A stretch of DNA of 59,497 nt from Clostridia bacterium. Its GTDB lineage: Bacteria; Bacillota; Clostridia; Oscillospirales; CAG-272. This document shows, in pieces, positions 50,643 through 59,359 of this stretch (its first letter is position 1; each line of letters starts with the position of its first letter). The translations under genes were made by a program, and so were the position numbers. Below the pieces are notes generated by a model that did not search any database, was not told where the DNA came from, and saw only the letters and a list, made by a program, of their open reading frames with translations. The stretch spans positions 1-59,497 of the forward strand of contig JAFTST010000003.1 of NCBI GenBank assembly GCA_017467165.1, in the 5' to 3' direction.

Positions 50643-53501
50643 TCACCAGTACAGCTCGGGGAAGAAATACAGATGTCTTTCGTAGAAATATTTTATCGCG
50701 TCATCTCTGTCACCCATAACCGACTCGTCCCAGCTCTCGTACATTTCAGAAAGAGTCAAGGCGACCCCGTCCTTCAGAACGACGATGCTATTCGAGCTTG
50801 CATATCTGAACTCATAGCCGCCGACGGTCTCGGAGTGAGGCGCGCCCTCGGGCTCTGTGACCTCGATAAGAGCCGCTCTGTATCCGTAGTACATACCGTG
50901 GTACGCCACGACCTTGATTTCTTCCCTTTTCAGCTCGGGATACGCCTGCATATAGTAGTACTGCATCTCGTGCTCATCGGTGCGCTGGAAGCGGAGCTCT
51001 CGCGTGTCGGTATAAGCGTTACCCGACGCGCCGGAATAATTCTGGCTTTCCAGAACGAAGTAGTACCGTCCTACGTCAAGCTCTACCCACTGATAGCAGG
51101 AAGCCCCGCCCGAGAATACGTCGATGAAGCTACTTGTCTTATAGCGAACGAGCGCGCCGTCCTCGCTGTACAGCTTGAAAAAGCCGTTGCCCTTATAGAG
51201 CAGGTTGCACCTTTCGGTGACGGTGATCCAGAAGGTCACCCTCGATTCGAGCGTGGGCAGATACGCCGCGCACTCGGTGTACTCGTCGTACACTATATCA
51301 GCCTCGCGCTCCTCGTCTACCGTTTCGACCTCGAGCCTCACGCGGTAGCGTCCCTTGAAGTAGCAGTTATCCATCGCGCTCATCGAGGTGTAGTATCTGC
51401 CCGGCGCGAGGAAGAACGCCGCTCTGCCGTCAGGGAGCGTCACCCTTTTGGCATCGGTGGAGTAGTCGTCAGGGTCGCTCAGAACCGATATATAGTCGTT
51501 CTCAACACCCGCTATTCTCTCCATTTCAACAACGTAGTAGCCCGCAGTCAGAGCCTCAAAGGTGCAGTTGAATTTTCCGCCGCCGAGGAACACCTCGCGC
51601 CACTCGTCCGTGATTTCGGGCGACTCCTGGGCAGGAGTGCCCACGTGGGTTATCCTCATCTCAGCGTCAACCGACTCGTCCATATTCTCGGGAAAATGCT
51701 GGAAGGTGAAAACGTAGTCCACCCCGCCCTCAAGATACAGGGTGAGATAGGGTCTTGAGCAGGCGGACTCATAGTCCTCAAGACTGTCCGTTCTGTACGC
51801 ACATATCTGTATATTCACACCCGCGTCCGAAAACTCGTATATTCCGCTGACTGCGGGAGTGAAGCCGAAGGCGGCCTTATCCTTTCCCGACTCGAGGTAC
51901 AATTCAAAGCTGTCGCCCTCTATCCTTATCGGATTTTTCATATCGGCGTAGTCATCAAGACGCGTCACCGAAACGTCAAGGGTGACCGTGGTCTTTCCGT
52001 AGGGAACGTCGTAGTATTTCAGAAAATATATCCCCGCGGGGTAGTAGTATCCGCTAACCTCTCTGCCCTCAGCGTCAAGTATGCGGAAGTACGCGCCGTC
52101 AGAGAGCGAAAACTCATACAAGCCGCTCTCGTTAATCCTGATTGGCAGGAAGTTATCTTCGAAATTATATGGCGGCTCGCGGTCGGAGTCCTGGCTTACT
52201 ACGAAGCGAACCTTCTCGGTATCCGAATCTATATTGACAATTCCCGTCAGCCTCTCCATAGCGTCCTCAAGGCTGTCCTCGAGAGCGAACTCGGAATTTT
52301 CAGGAGTGAAAATCTCAACCGCCGTGGAATTTATATCGGAAATCTCAAAGCCCGACTGCGCTACGATATCCACGTACTCCACGTGGTAGCGCTCGTCCTT
52401 GTAGCTGACGGTAGCACAGAAGACGAAGGAGTCCTCGGTAAGCTCATAGTGATACTTGACTATGAACCTGTCCCAGCGCGTGGTTATGCCGTAGTTTTCG
52501 AGATAATCGGTAATCCTTTCCTTATGTACGCCCTCCTTCATATTCTGAAGGGTGGTATAGGCGTAGTATTTTCCGTCCCTCTCGACGTACACCGCGCCCT
52601 CGTCGTACAGGTCGGAGAAGTCGGGCGAGAGTCCGAGCTCGGAAAAAAGCTCATTCTCGCTGTATGGGCTCAACCTCTCCTCGACCAAGTCCCAGCTGTT
52701 CTTGTGTTGCTCCCACAGCTCGCCGCCCTTCGTATAGTAGCGATATAGTCCGCGGATATAGGAGCCGCTTTCCCTGTCTACCATAGCGGGATTCAGGCTC
52801 ATATTGGAAATATTCGACACGTCCCTGCCGCCACCGTAGAGGGATTTGAAGTCATAGTAGCTCTTACCGTTCAGGGTGTAGGATTTGACGGCGGGAAAGC
52901 CCGAGATAAATCCGTCAAGCTCAGCCTTAAGCTCGGCAAGAACCTCGTCGGAGCTCTCCCTCTCCTCGTCGGTGAGGCTTTCATACTCGCTCGGGCGAGC
53001 CACACTTCCCTCTATAACGTAGCCCTCCACCGCCTTCAGAGTGACGGTATTCGACCCGTGTGTAACGGTGTAGTCATAGTCGGAGTCCGCAGTCATTCTG
53101 AAGGAGGCGTTTCTTATCCCCTCACCCAGCAGAATATGCTGCACGCCCTGGGCTATCTTGAATTGGCTCACACTCGAGTAGCCCACGCTTATTCCGGCGT
53201 TAAGCAGAAATTCCACCCTGCCGCTGACGTCAGTATAGTCCTTTTTCGGCACGAGGGCAACGTAGCTCTCGGCCTTAGTCATCTTATGTACTCCGGCGTA
53301 GTCCTCGATATAGTCAACCTCAAGGTCGGTGGTAACCCTTATCTCGAAGTAGTCCTCGAAGTTGTCAAGCGTCAGCGGTATCGCGCCCTCGGGATAATTT
53401 TCAATTCCGCCCACAGCGGGGTCGTCCGAGTCGCCCTTGCAGCCGACAAGAGAGAGCGCGAGCAGCACGGAACTTAAGATTAAAATCAATATTCTTTTCA
53501 T
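50643..53501 (-). CDS. Large lipoprotein with repeated beta-sandwich modules (952 aa)
   Basis: Lipobox LVGC follows a 20-residue signal. The first 450 residues have no recognised family. From about 470 four modules of 110-140 residues follow, each with a G-x-Y-x-F/V core: ESGLYEFSLSDGAYFRIL, VSGIYEFSDAGVNIQICA, TAGYYVVEMERIAGVENDYISVL and a less regular RCNLLYKGNGFFKLYS. They resemble bacterial pre-peptidase C-terminal (PPC)-like beta-sandwiches. ATG at 53501 is fixed by GAGGAG 7 nt upstream, which lies in the end of the preceding gene. It sits between a membrane protein gene and a two-component system; a sensory or envelope role is inference only. Confidence 0.8.
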   Translation of the reverse strand: MKRILILILSSVLLALSLVGCKGDSDDPAVGGIENYPEGAIPLTLDNFEDYFEIRVTTDLEVDYIEDYAGVHKMTKAESYVALVPKKDYTDVSGRVEFLLNAGISVGYSSVSQFKIAQGVQHILLGEGIRNASFRMTADSDYDYTVTHGSNTVTLKAVEGYVIEGSVARPSEYESLTDEERESSDEVLAELKAELDGFISGFPAVKSYTLNGKSYYDFKSLYGGGRDVSNISNMSLNPAMVDRESGSYIRGLYRYYTKGGELWEQHKNSWDLVEERLSPYSENELFSELGLSPDFSDLYDEGAVYVERDGKYYAYTTLQNMKEGVHKERITDYLENYGITTRWDRFIVKYHYELTEDSFVFCATVSYKDERYHVEYVDIVAQSGFEISDINSTAVEIFTPENSEFALEDSLEDAMERLTGIVNIDSDTEKVRFVVSQDSDREPPYNFEDNFLPIRINESGLYEFSLSDGAYFRILDAEGREVSGYYYPAGIYFLKYYDVPYGKTTVTLDVSVTRLDDYADMKNPIRIEGDSFELYLESGKDKAAFGFTPAVSGIYEFSDAGVNIQICAYRTDSLEDYESACSRPYLTLYLEGGVDYVFTFQHFPENMDESVDAEMRITHVGTPAQESPEITDEWREVFLGGGKFNCTFEALTAGYYVVEMERIAGVENDYISVLSDPDDYSTDAKRVTLPDGRAAFFLAPGRYYTSMSAMDNCYFKGRYRVRLEVETVDEEREADIVYDEYTECAAYLPTLESRVTFWITVTERCNLLYKGNGFFKLYSEDGALVRYKTSSFIDVFSGGASCYQWVELDVGRYYFVLESQNYSGASGNAYTDTRELRFQRTDEHEMQYYYMQAYPELKREEIKVVAYHGMYYGYRAALIEVTEPEGAPHSETVGGYEFRYASSNSIVVLKDGVALTLSEMYESWDESVMGDRDDAIKYFYERHLYFFPELYW

Positions 53502-53505
53502 TTTT

Positions 53506-54414
53506 CTACTCCTCATCAGCGTTCGCCTCCCTCGCGGTCATTCCGAGAAGCTCCTCGATAAGAGAAAGCTCGTACGGCGGGAAAAACAGAGCGCGCTCCA
53601 CGCCACCCAGAGTCAACGCTATGAAGCATATCGGCTTGATAAGATACAGGTCCGCCTCGTCGGTTTCGGTTATCTTATATTCCTTGTATTTTTCGGATTT
53701 AATCTCCTCGTCCTTGGTCCAGCCGTGGAAGGACGCCCGCTTATTGACCCAATACACACCCTCAATGCACTCGAGCGGTATCCTATATCTCGCCTCAAGG
53801 TCGGCAAGGCAGAGCCCCTCCCCGTCAACGAACACGCGATAAGCCGAGCAGATAAAGCCTCTGTGAATCGACTCAGAGCTTGGAAGAATGACGAACGCCT
53901 CTCCCTTTTTCTTATAGCGGCAGTGCCACAGGTCGACGAATGGCGCGTCCTCGGGCACACCGAGGTCGTTATAGATAAGAGGCGTTATATCCTCAAGCGC
54001 CTCCGCCACAGAGAGAGCCTCATCACTGTCGTACACCTCGCGCGAGAGCTTAACCGCCTTCAGAAAGAAGAACAGCCACAAAGCGCCCAGCGCCAGAGCC
54101 ACGCCAATCAGCCAGCCTGCTCTCTCAAGAATCTGCGCTACCGTCTTTTCCGATTCAATAGCGCCCTCTACAATGCCGCCCAGCAGCATCAGAGAAAGAA
54201 AACCCGACACGTATTCTGCTATACGCATCGGGAGTGGCAGCTTCGCTCTTTTTTCAATATTCTCCGCGCGCTCCATATACCGCCCGAAGCTGTCGGCAAG
54301 CTCTGCGGACACCCGCCTTTCGATAAGCTCCTCGCCGCCAAGCTCTGTATTTTTCTTATCAGCTGTTGCATCAGCCGAAAATATCGGCTCGAGCTCCCAT
54401 ACGGTTTTTTTCAT
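53506..54414 (-). CDS. Membrane protein of unknown function (302 aa)
   Basis: A hydrophilic N-terminus of about 65 residues leads to two spans (about 73-93 and 103-127). A soluble alpha/beta part follows (VPEDAPFVDLWHCRYKKKGEAFVILPSSESIHRGFICSAYRVFVDGEGLCLADLEARYRIPLECIEGVYWVNKRASFHGW), somewhat like bacterial PH-type domains. No family recognised with certainty. ATG at 54414 has GGAGG 9-10 nt upstream. Its stop lies 4 nt before the lipoprotein start, so the two are coupled. Confidence 0.75.
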   Translation of the reverse strand: MKKTVWELEPIFSADATADKKNTELGGEELIERRVSAELADSFGRYMERAENIEKRAKLPLPMRIAEYVSGFLSLMLLGGIVEGAIESEKTVAQILERAGWLIGVALALGALWLFFFLKAVKLSREVYDSDEALSVAEALEDITPLIYNDLGVPEDAPFVDLWHCRYKKKGEAFVILPSSESIHRGFICSAYRVFVDGEGLCLADLEARYRIPLECIEGVYWVNKRASFHGWTKDEEIKSEKYKEYKITETDEADLYLIKPICFIALTLGGVERALFFPPYELSLIEELLGMTAREANADEE

Positions 54415-54439
54415 ATCACTAAGCCTCCGATTAGTCGAC

Positions 54440-54466
54440 GTCGCAGGGAAGGTCATTCCCTGCGAC
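54440..54466 (-). promoter_or_regulatory. Strong hairpin between the hexapeptide-repeat and membrane protein genes
   Basis: GTCGCAGGGAA / TTCCCTGCGAC, 11 bp, loop of five. No T-tract follows on the minus strand, so it may be an mRNA processing or stability element, or a Rho-assisted end, rather than a full intrinsic terminator. Confidence 0.55.
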
Positions 54467-54490
54467 TGATGCTGTATTTTTCTATGTCCT

Positions 54491-55165
54491 TCAGTTGTCC
54501 TTGTCGTTCTTTATCGGAAACACACCCGTAGGCTTCAGAATACTGTCGGGTACAAGACAGCCTCTTACAGATTGAAGAGGATATACACGCGAGCCCCTGC
54601 AGATAACCGTGCCCGGATTAAGCACCGAGCCACAGCCGATATCAGCGCCGTCGCCAAGCATCGCGCCAAGCTTTCTTCTTCCGGTGGGATAATCCGCCTC
54701 TGCGTGCACCACAACCTCTTTTTTATCTCCCTTCAGGTTCGAGAGAATAACACCCGCGCCAAGATGCGCGCCGTTACCCAAGACGGAGTCTCCGATATAG
54801 TTGTAGTGCGGTGCCTGCACCTTATCAAGAAGTATCGCGCCCTTGATTTCGGTGGAGTTGCCGATAACACAGCCCTCACCCGTCACAACACAGCCTCTGA
54901 TATAGGCTCCCGGACGGAGAACGCAGTTTTTTCCTATAATAGCGGGAGGCTCAATCACAGCGGTGGGGGAAATCACCGTTCCCTCGCCTACAAGCACCCC
55001 CGTGTCAACTAATTCGAAGCCCTCTATGCCCTCTTCTATCAGCCCTTCAATAAGCTCACGAAGCCCCGAGAGCAGCTCCCAGGGGTACTTCTTTCCCGAA
55101 AAATGCTCCGCGAGATATTCGACGTTGCAGGAATAGAGCTCGCTTACCTCAATATGCTTATCCAA
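54491..55165 (-). CDS. Left-handed beta-helix (hexapeptide-repeat) protein, GlmU C-terminal-like (224 aa)
   Basis: Residues 60-205 show hexapeptide repeats (GEGTVISPTAVIEPPAIIGKNCVLRPGAYIRGCVVTGEGCVIGNSTEIKGAIL) and HYNYIGDSVLGNGAHLGAGVILSNLKGD, the last typical of GlmU-type acyl/UDP-sugar enzymes. There is no pyrophosphorylase domain, so it is not complete GlmU. The start is TTG at 55165, with GGAGG 8 nt upstream and an 8-nt overlap with glmM. Coupling to glmM points to amino-sugar nucleotide metabolism for the cell wall (inference). Confidence 0.85.
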   Translation of the reverse strand: MDKHIEVSELYSCNVEYLAEHFSGKKYPWELLSGLRELIEGLIEEGIEGFELVDTGVLVGEGTVISPTAVIEPPAIIGKNCVLRPGAYIRGCVVTGEGCVIGNSTEIKGAILLDKVQAPHYNYIGDSVLGNGAHLGAGVILSNLKGDKKEVVVHAEADYPTGRRKLGAMLGDGADIGCGSVLNPGTVICRGSRVYPLQSVRGCLVPDSILKPTGVFPIKNDKDN

Positions 55166-56651
55166 CTATAAATCCTCCCTTTTTCATCTGTGCTTCAACG
55201 AGAGCTGCGCACTCGTGGCACAGAGCCTCGTCCTTGCACTCTGCCATAATTCTGACCACGGGCTCGGTTCCGCTCGCCCTGACTAAAACTCTGCCTCCGC
55301 CCGCGAGCTTCTTCGCCTCCTCGATTGCCTGAAGAACTCCCTCGTCGGACATAGCCAGCGCCTTATCGGTTACTCTGACACTCACGGTGTACTGAGGATA
55401 TACCTCAACGGGAGCGGCAAGAGCAGCGAGAGTGCTCTTTTTCTCGATAACCTCCTCGGTGAGCATTATAGCGGTGAGTATTCCGTCACCCGTCGTCGCG
55501 TATTTCTTAATAATTATATGGCCCGACTGCTCGCCGCCGATGTGATAGTCGCACTCCTTCATTTTTTCATACACGAACCTGTCACCGACAGCCGTTCTGA
55601 TACAGTCTATTCCTTGCTTTTTCAAGGCGTCGTCGAGACCTCCGTTTGACATAACGGTTGCGACGACCACGTCCGCTCCAAGCGCTCCGCGCTCCTTCAT
55701 TCCCGAGGCGAGAATGTACATCATCTTATCTCCGTCGACAACCTCGCCCCTGTTATCCACGGCAATGCATCTGTCGCCATCGCCGTCAAAGGCAAGACCC
55801 ATATCAAATCCACCGGATTTAACAAGCTCGCACAGCCTCTCGATATGAGTAGAGCCACAGTCGAGATTGACGTTAAGTCCGTCGGGGTCCCTTCCTATAA
55901 CCTCAACCCTCGCTCCAAGCGCGGTGAAAACCGAGGGAGCAATAGCGAATGACGCTCCGTTAGCGCAGTCGAGCGCGATTTTCAGTCGTCCGAAGGAGTG
56001 TGTTGCCAGCGAAATCAGATAACCTATATACCTGTTTCTGCCGGAAAGATAGTCGGTTATTCTGCCTATATCCGCGCCCACCGCCAGTGGCAAATCCTCG
56101 CTACCACTCTCAAGAAGACCGAGGGCTACAAGCTCGGACAGGTCTCCGTCAAGATAGTCCTCAACCAGTGAGGTGGTATAGTCGTCGAGCTTTTCTCCGT
56201 ATGTGTTGATAAGCTTGATTCCGTTGTCATAGAAGGGGTTGTGCGATGCGGTTATCATAACTCCGAGGTCAAAGTCCTCGTGCCGTGTTACGTAGGACAC
56301 GCCGGGCGTTGTTATAACGTGTAGCATATAAGCGTCAGCTCCCGATGCGGCAAGTCCCGAGGCTATCGCATATTCAAGCATATAGCTCGAGCGTCTTGTG
56401 TCCTTACCTATCACTATGCGCGCGCGAGGCTTGACTGACTGCCCGTCTGTGTCAGAGCCCCCTTTTATAGCGGGAAGAGAATAGTACCATCCGATGAATC
56501 GACCAATCTTATACGCCTGCATCGACGTCAGGGAGACGTTAGCCTCACCCCTGAAGCCATCTGTGCCAAAGTATCTGCCAACCCTTCGCTGCTGCTTGCA
56601 GCATTTTTCACTCGCCTTGTTGTCGTTTTTCATTTTGTTTTTTCCTCTCAT
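55158..56651 (-). CDS. glmM: Phosphoglucosamine mutase-type phosphohexomutase (497 aa)
   Basis: RYFGTDGFRGEAN at the start, active-site Ser136 in TASHNPF, metal loop FDGDGDR, sugar loop GGEQSGHII and phosphate loop RASGTEPVVRIM are all present. It interconverts glucosamine 6-phosphate and 1-phosphate on the way to UDP-GlcNAc. It is about 45 residues longer than the usual 450, through a Lys-rich N-terminus (RGKNKMKNDNKASEKCCKQQ) and an insert SDTDGQSVKPRA. ATG 56651 is chosen because GAGG lies 5-6 nt before it; GTG at 56657 is the alternative. Overlaps the next gene. Confidence 0.92.
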   Translation of the reverse strand: MRGKNKMKNDNKASEKCCKQQRRVGRYFGTDGFRGEANVSLTSMQAYKIGRFIGWYYSLPAIKGGSDTDGQSVKPRARIVIGKDTRRSSYMLEYAIASGLAASGADAYMLHVITTPGVSYVTRHEDFDLGVMITASHNPFYDNGIKLINTYGEKLDDYTTSLVEDYLDGDLSELVALGLLESGSEDLPLAVGADIGRITDYLSGRNRYIGYLISLATHSFGRLKIALDCANGASFAIAPSVFTALGARVEVIGRDPDGLNVNLDCGSTHIERLCELVKSGGFDMGLAFDGDGDRCIAVDNRGEVVDGDKMMYILASGMKERGALGADVVVATVMSNGGLDDALKKQGIDCIRTAVGDRFVYEKMKECDYHIGGEQSGHIIIKKYATTGDGILTAIMLTEEVIEKKSTLAALAAPVEVYPQYTVSVRVTDKALAMSDEGVLQAIEEAKKLAGGGRVLVRASGTEPVVRIMAECKDEALCHECAALVEAQMKKGGFIVG

Positions 56652-57009
56652 ATTCACCTCACGTGCTCTACTACCTAATTGTATTTATTATCTCGAAAAG
56701 TTGTGAGAAATATGAAGGTCTGCCGGATAATCCTGAAATGCGTACGCCTTCACATCAAAATTCCACTGGAAAGAAAAATGCTCTTGTACTTTTCTCTCCT
56801 CCCTGATATAATTAATACGATAGGTCTGCTTTACGCCGAGAGCAACGGAGCAGATTTACATTCGGGTAGAGCTCGGCTTGGCTTGCCAAGCTGCTCGGAT
56901 GATATAATATTTTATCACTTTGTAGAGTCTTTGTCAAGAGCGCGTTATAATTTATATGGCGCGAGCGCTACGTACGGGCGCGAGAATTACGGAAAGCGAG
57001 GAAGCATAG
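56652..57009. other. Intergenic region between glmM and the P-loop kinase gene
   Basis: No credible gene. It has a GCTTGG/CCAAGC hairpin with an outer GAGC/GCTC pair (56869-56896) and two TATAAT-like boxes (56903-56908, 56946-56951) without clear -35 elements, one of which probably serves the plus-strand gene at 57010. Confidence 0.5.
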
Positions 57010-57612
57010 ATGCCGAATTTAATAGTAGTATGCGGGCCGCAGGCGGTTGGAAAAATGACGGTTGCAGAAAGCCTGCGAGATAAGCTGAGATACAATTTGA
57101 TGATAAATCACGACAGCATCGAGGTGTCCGACAGAATTTTCGGCTTTGGCACCCCTGCGCAGCGAGAATTCAATTCCGCCTTCAGAGAAAAAGCCTTTGA
57201 GGTGGCGCTAAAGCACGGGGTCGACCTCATTTTCACCTACGTCTGTGCCTTTGATATGCGTAGCGAGAGAGATTATCTTGAGGGGCTTGAGCGAATGTTT
57301 TTTGACGCTGGTGGAAGCTTCTATTTTCTTGAGTTGTCTTGTGATTTGGACACAAGGCTTAAGAGAAACGAAACTCCGCACCGAATGGAGAGAAAGCCCT
57401 CGAAGCGTGACCTCACCTGGAGCAGAAGCAATCTTATCTCGGATGCCCAAAACCACAGGCTCAACACGGACAAGGACGAATATTGGTTTGAAAACCACCT
57501 GAAGATTGACAACACGCATCTTTTGCCCGATGAGGTAGCGGAAATGGCTATTAAGGCATTTTCTCTTATGCCAAATGACAGAGCGGATAGCGAATACAGG
57601 TGGGGCGTGTGA
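57010..57612 (+). CDS. P-loop kinase-like (AAA/zeta-toxin-type) protein (200 aa)
   Basis: Walker A GPQAVGKMT (9-17) in a very early position, NHDSIEVSDRIFGFG after strand 2, LIFTYVCAFDMRSERDYLEGL and FYFLELSCDLDTRLKRNETPHRMERKPSKRD are the layout of small kinases related to shikimate kinase and zeta toxins. No antitoxin gene lies next to it. The substrate is unknown. GAGGAAGCATAG precedes the ATG. Confidence 0.75.
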   Translation: MPNLIVVCGPQAVGKMTVAESLRDKLRYNLMINHDSIEVSDRIFGFGTPAQREFNSAFREKAFEVALKHGVDLIFTYVCAFDMRSERDYLEGLERMFFDAGGSFYFLELSCDLDTRLKRNETPHRMERKPSKRDLTWSRSNLISDAQNHRLNTDKDEYWFENHLKIDNTHLLPDEVAEMAIKAFSLMPNDRADSEYRWGV

Positions 57613-57720
57613 GATATTTCGCTAAAATTCAAAGCATTTCAACCACACGCCACCCGACAACTACCAAAAACCGACCCAACCAAATATCTTTTATATTGAT
57701 GATTGATAAGGAGAAATGCC

Positions 57721-58140
57721 GTGGCAAGAAACAGCTGCTATACCTACTTTGTTATAACGGGTAGCTTCGACCCCGACGAAGCAACAAGCCTGCTCGGGCT
57801 CACCCCCGAGAAATCGCACAGGATAGGCGACAAGCGCCCCAATGGGACAGAATATGACTTCGCCGCCTGGGCTTTCGGAAGATGCGACGAATACACCCCC
57901 TACGTTTCCGAAATGATGGAAAAGACGGTAGCGCCCCTCATACCGAAAATCGAGCTTCTGGGAAAGCTCCGCGAGGAAAATGAGGTAACCTTCTACCTCG
58001 AGATAGTTCCGACAATCTACGCGGGCAACTCCAATCCCTGCCTCGCGCCCTCAATGGCGATTATCGACTTCTGCCACGCCACCCGCACCGAAATAGATAT
58101 AGATATGTACGTCCACAACTCGCTAGCAGGCTGTCAATAA
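57721..58140 (+). CDS. DUF4279-domain protein (139 aa)
   Basis: YTYFVITGSFDPDEATSLLGLTPEKSHRIGDKRPNGTEYDFAAWAFG is the N-terminal pattern of DUF4279, followed by a helix (TVAPLIPKIELLGKLREE) and a strand block (VTFYLEIVPTIYAGNSNPCLAPSMAIIDFCHATRTEIDIDMYV). Proteins of this family are small, cytosolic and uncharacterised. Start is a GTG at 57721, placed 7 nt after AAGGAG. Its neighbour at 57010 is on the same strand with a gap of 108 nt. Confidence 0.82.
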   Translation: MARNSCYTYFVITGSFDPDEATSLLGLTPEKSHRIGDKRPNGTEYDFAAWAFGRCDEYTPYVSEMMEKTVAPLIPKIELLGKLREENEVTFYLEIVPTIYAGNSNPCLAPSMAIIDFCHATRTEIDIDMYVHNSLAGCQ

Positions 58141-58220
58141 TCCAAAAACCCTTCTTTTAACAGAATCCACATCTTACCCACACAACCACCCCAACTACAA
58201 CCAACACAACCCTAAAAGGA

Positions 58221-58252
58221 AGCCCCGACGGACCAGAATCCGTCGGGGCTTT
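58221..58252 (+). terminator. Terminator after the DUF4279 gene
   Basis: AGCCCCGACGGA / TCCGTCGGGGCT around CCAGAA, followed by TT; about 80 nt after the stop. Confidence 0.8.
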
Positions 58253-58291
58253 GAATATCAACACTCACAGCTTTTCTATAATCCTCCAAAG

Positions 58292-58420
58292 CTATGCGTT
58301 ACAATTTCTTACTCCTATGCGTTAAAATTTCTTATTTCTATGCGTTGCAATTTCTTACACCTATGCGTTGCAATTCTCTACACCTATGTGTTACAATTTC
58401 TTACTTCTATGCGTTGCAGA
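58292..58420. repeat. 23-bp tandem repeat, about 5.5 copies
   Basis: CTATGCGTTGCAATTTCTTA plus three variable bases repeats every 23 bp (units at 58292, 58315, 58338, 58361, 58384, 58407). Copies differ by a few bases (GCGTTA/GCGTTG, ACAC/TTTC). No spacers separate them, so it is a minisatellite-like array, not CRISPR. Confidence 0.9.
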
Positions 58421-58682
58421 TCAATTCACCCAAAGCACAAGTTGTTTCTTTTGAGCTTATCCTTCAAGCCGCCGGGCAACGCCATCCGCCGCACCCGGAA
58501 ATGTCAACTATTGTTATGCTTTTGCCGCTCTGTTTTCGCTCCAAACTTGTTTTTTCAACCAAATACCGCCACCCGTGTCACTTTTTAGATTGCCGCTTTC
58601 TTTCGTAGCCGCACAGAGGATAATCAAAAGCCCCCCAAGCCGAGGACTTATATCATCCCCAAAACTTACTTTCTATCTGCCC
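58421..58682. other. Non-coding stretch between the 23-bp array and the tRNA-derived repeats
   Basis: I see no credible gene, promoter or terminator here. Frames are short and lack ribosome binding sites. Confidence 0.5.
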
Positions 58683-59034
58683 GTGACATCATGAAACATT
58701 GCGTCATTTGTCGTGTCCGACCGACAAATAGCAAATTAACAGTCGTTCGCGTAGCGAACAATGACTGCTAATCCGGTGTCACTGGTCAAGCTTTTTTCTG
58801 AATTAAAAAAGAGGTTGGATTATCCAACCCCTTGTGGCTCCCCGAACTGGGCTCGAACCAGTGACATCATGAAACATTGCGTAGCGCGGAGCAATTCCTT
58901 CGACCTGTACCGCAGCATTTCAACTTCCGCACACTTCCCACGCGCAGCAAATTAACAGTCAGTTTGCGGAGCAAACTATGACTTTTAAGCTGATGTCACT
59001 TTTTTGAGCCCAGATTTATTTCGGGGAGCAACGT
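58683..59034. repeat. Array of inverted partial copies of the tRNA-Asn gene
   Basis: Partial copies of the tRNA 3' half occur in both orientations. Minus-oriented: 58835-58872 (38 bp identical to 59073-59110) and a shorter piece at 58683-58703. Plus-oriented and degenerate: about 58761-58790 and 58978-59032. Head-to-head joints at the anticodon arm form hairpins (GTTCGC-GTA-GCGAAC at 58745-58759; GTTTGC-GGA-GCAAAC at 58962-58976), each preceded by GCAAATTAACAGTC, 216 bp apart. Tail-to-tail joints hold terminator-like hairpins (58813-58829 and 59041-59070). Confidence 0.75.
58835..58872 (-). pseudogene. tRNA-Asn 3'-half remnant
   Basis: Thirty-eight bases identical to the 3' part of the intact tRNA-Asn (CCA end, acceptor strand, T arm, variable loop and half of the anticodon stem). 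Beyond it the sequence switches to AACATTGCG... instead of the anticodon loop. A small hairpin (58813-58829) takes the place of the terminator. Confidence 0.85.
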
Positions 59035-59040
59035 AGAATT

Positions 59041-59070
59041 AAAAAAGACCCCAGAATTGAGGTCTTTTTT
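59041..59070 (-). terminator. Terminator of the rRNA-tRNA-Asn transcript
   Basis: AAAAAAGACC / GGTCTTTTTT around a 10-nt loop, 2 nt after the tRNA CCA end on the minus strand. Confidence 0.85.
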
Positions 59071-59072
59071 GT

Positions 59073-59148
59073 TGGCTCCCCGAACTGGGCTCGAACCAGT
59101 GACATCATGATTAACAGTCATGCGCTCTACCGACTGAGCTATCGAGGA
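59073..59148 (-). tRNA. tRNA-Asn (anticodon GTT), CCA encoded
   Basis: On the minus strand the acceptor TCCTCGA pairs with TCGGGGA (one T-G pair), followed by G and CCA. The D arm reads GCTCAGTCGGTAGAGC, the anticodon stem CATGA/TCATG encloses CTGTTAA with GTT, and the T arm carries GGTTCGAGCCC. It lies downstream of the 23S rRNA gene and is probably part of that transcript. Confidence 0.97.
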
Positions 59149-59359
59149 ATGTAGTGACTCGGAGCTCAGACGGTAGTCCCGACATGAGCTATCGAGATTG
59201 TTTTCTTTTTCAGAAAACACATTCACCCTTCGGTGTGGGTGAATTTTGGTGGGTATTCTTTTCTTTCAAATATCCACAGAAAACCGAATAAATATATTTT
59301 AACGAAACTATGCGAAGCATCATTTTGTTATGGCTTTTAGCATTCCATAGAATAATGCT
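59149..59359 (-). other. Spacer between 23S rRNA and tRNA-Asn, without 5S rRNA
   Basis: No 5S rRNA sequence is visible. It contains an ATTCACCC/GGGTGAAT stem-loop (about 59220-59244) that may be a processing site. A 12-bp duplicate of the tRNA 5' end (TGAGCTATCGAG, near 59184-59195) is a further rearrangement scar. Confidence 0.6.

Noticed and set aside
54491..55165. Full glmU
   Set aside because: Only the left-handed beta-helix part is present; the N-terminal pyrophosphorylase domain and its LxxGxGTRM motif are absent.
58292..58420. CRISPR array
   Set aside because: The 23-bp units follow each other without unique spacers, and no cas genes are in the window.
58996..59226. A 76-codon minus-strand frame across the tRNA-Asn
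   Set aside because: This is the well-known spurious translation of tRNA sequence (SSIAQSVERMTVNHDVTGSSPVRG); the tRNA is certain.
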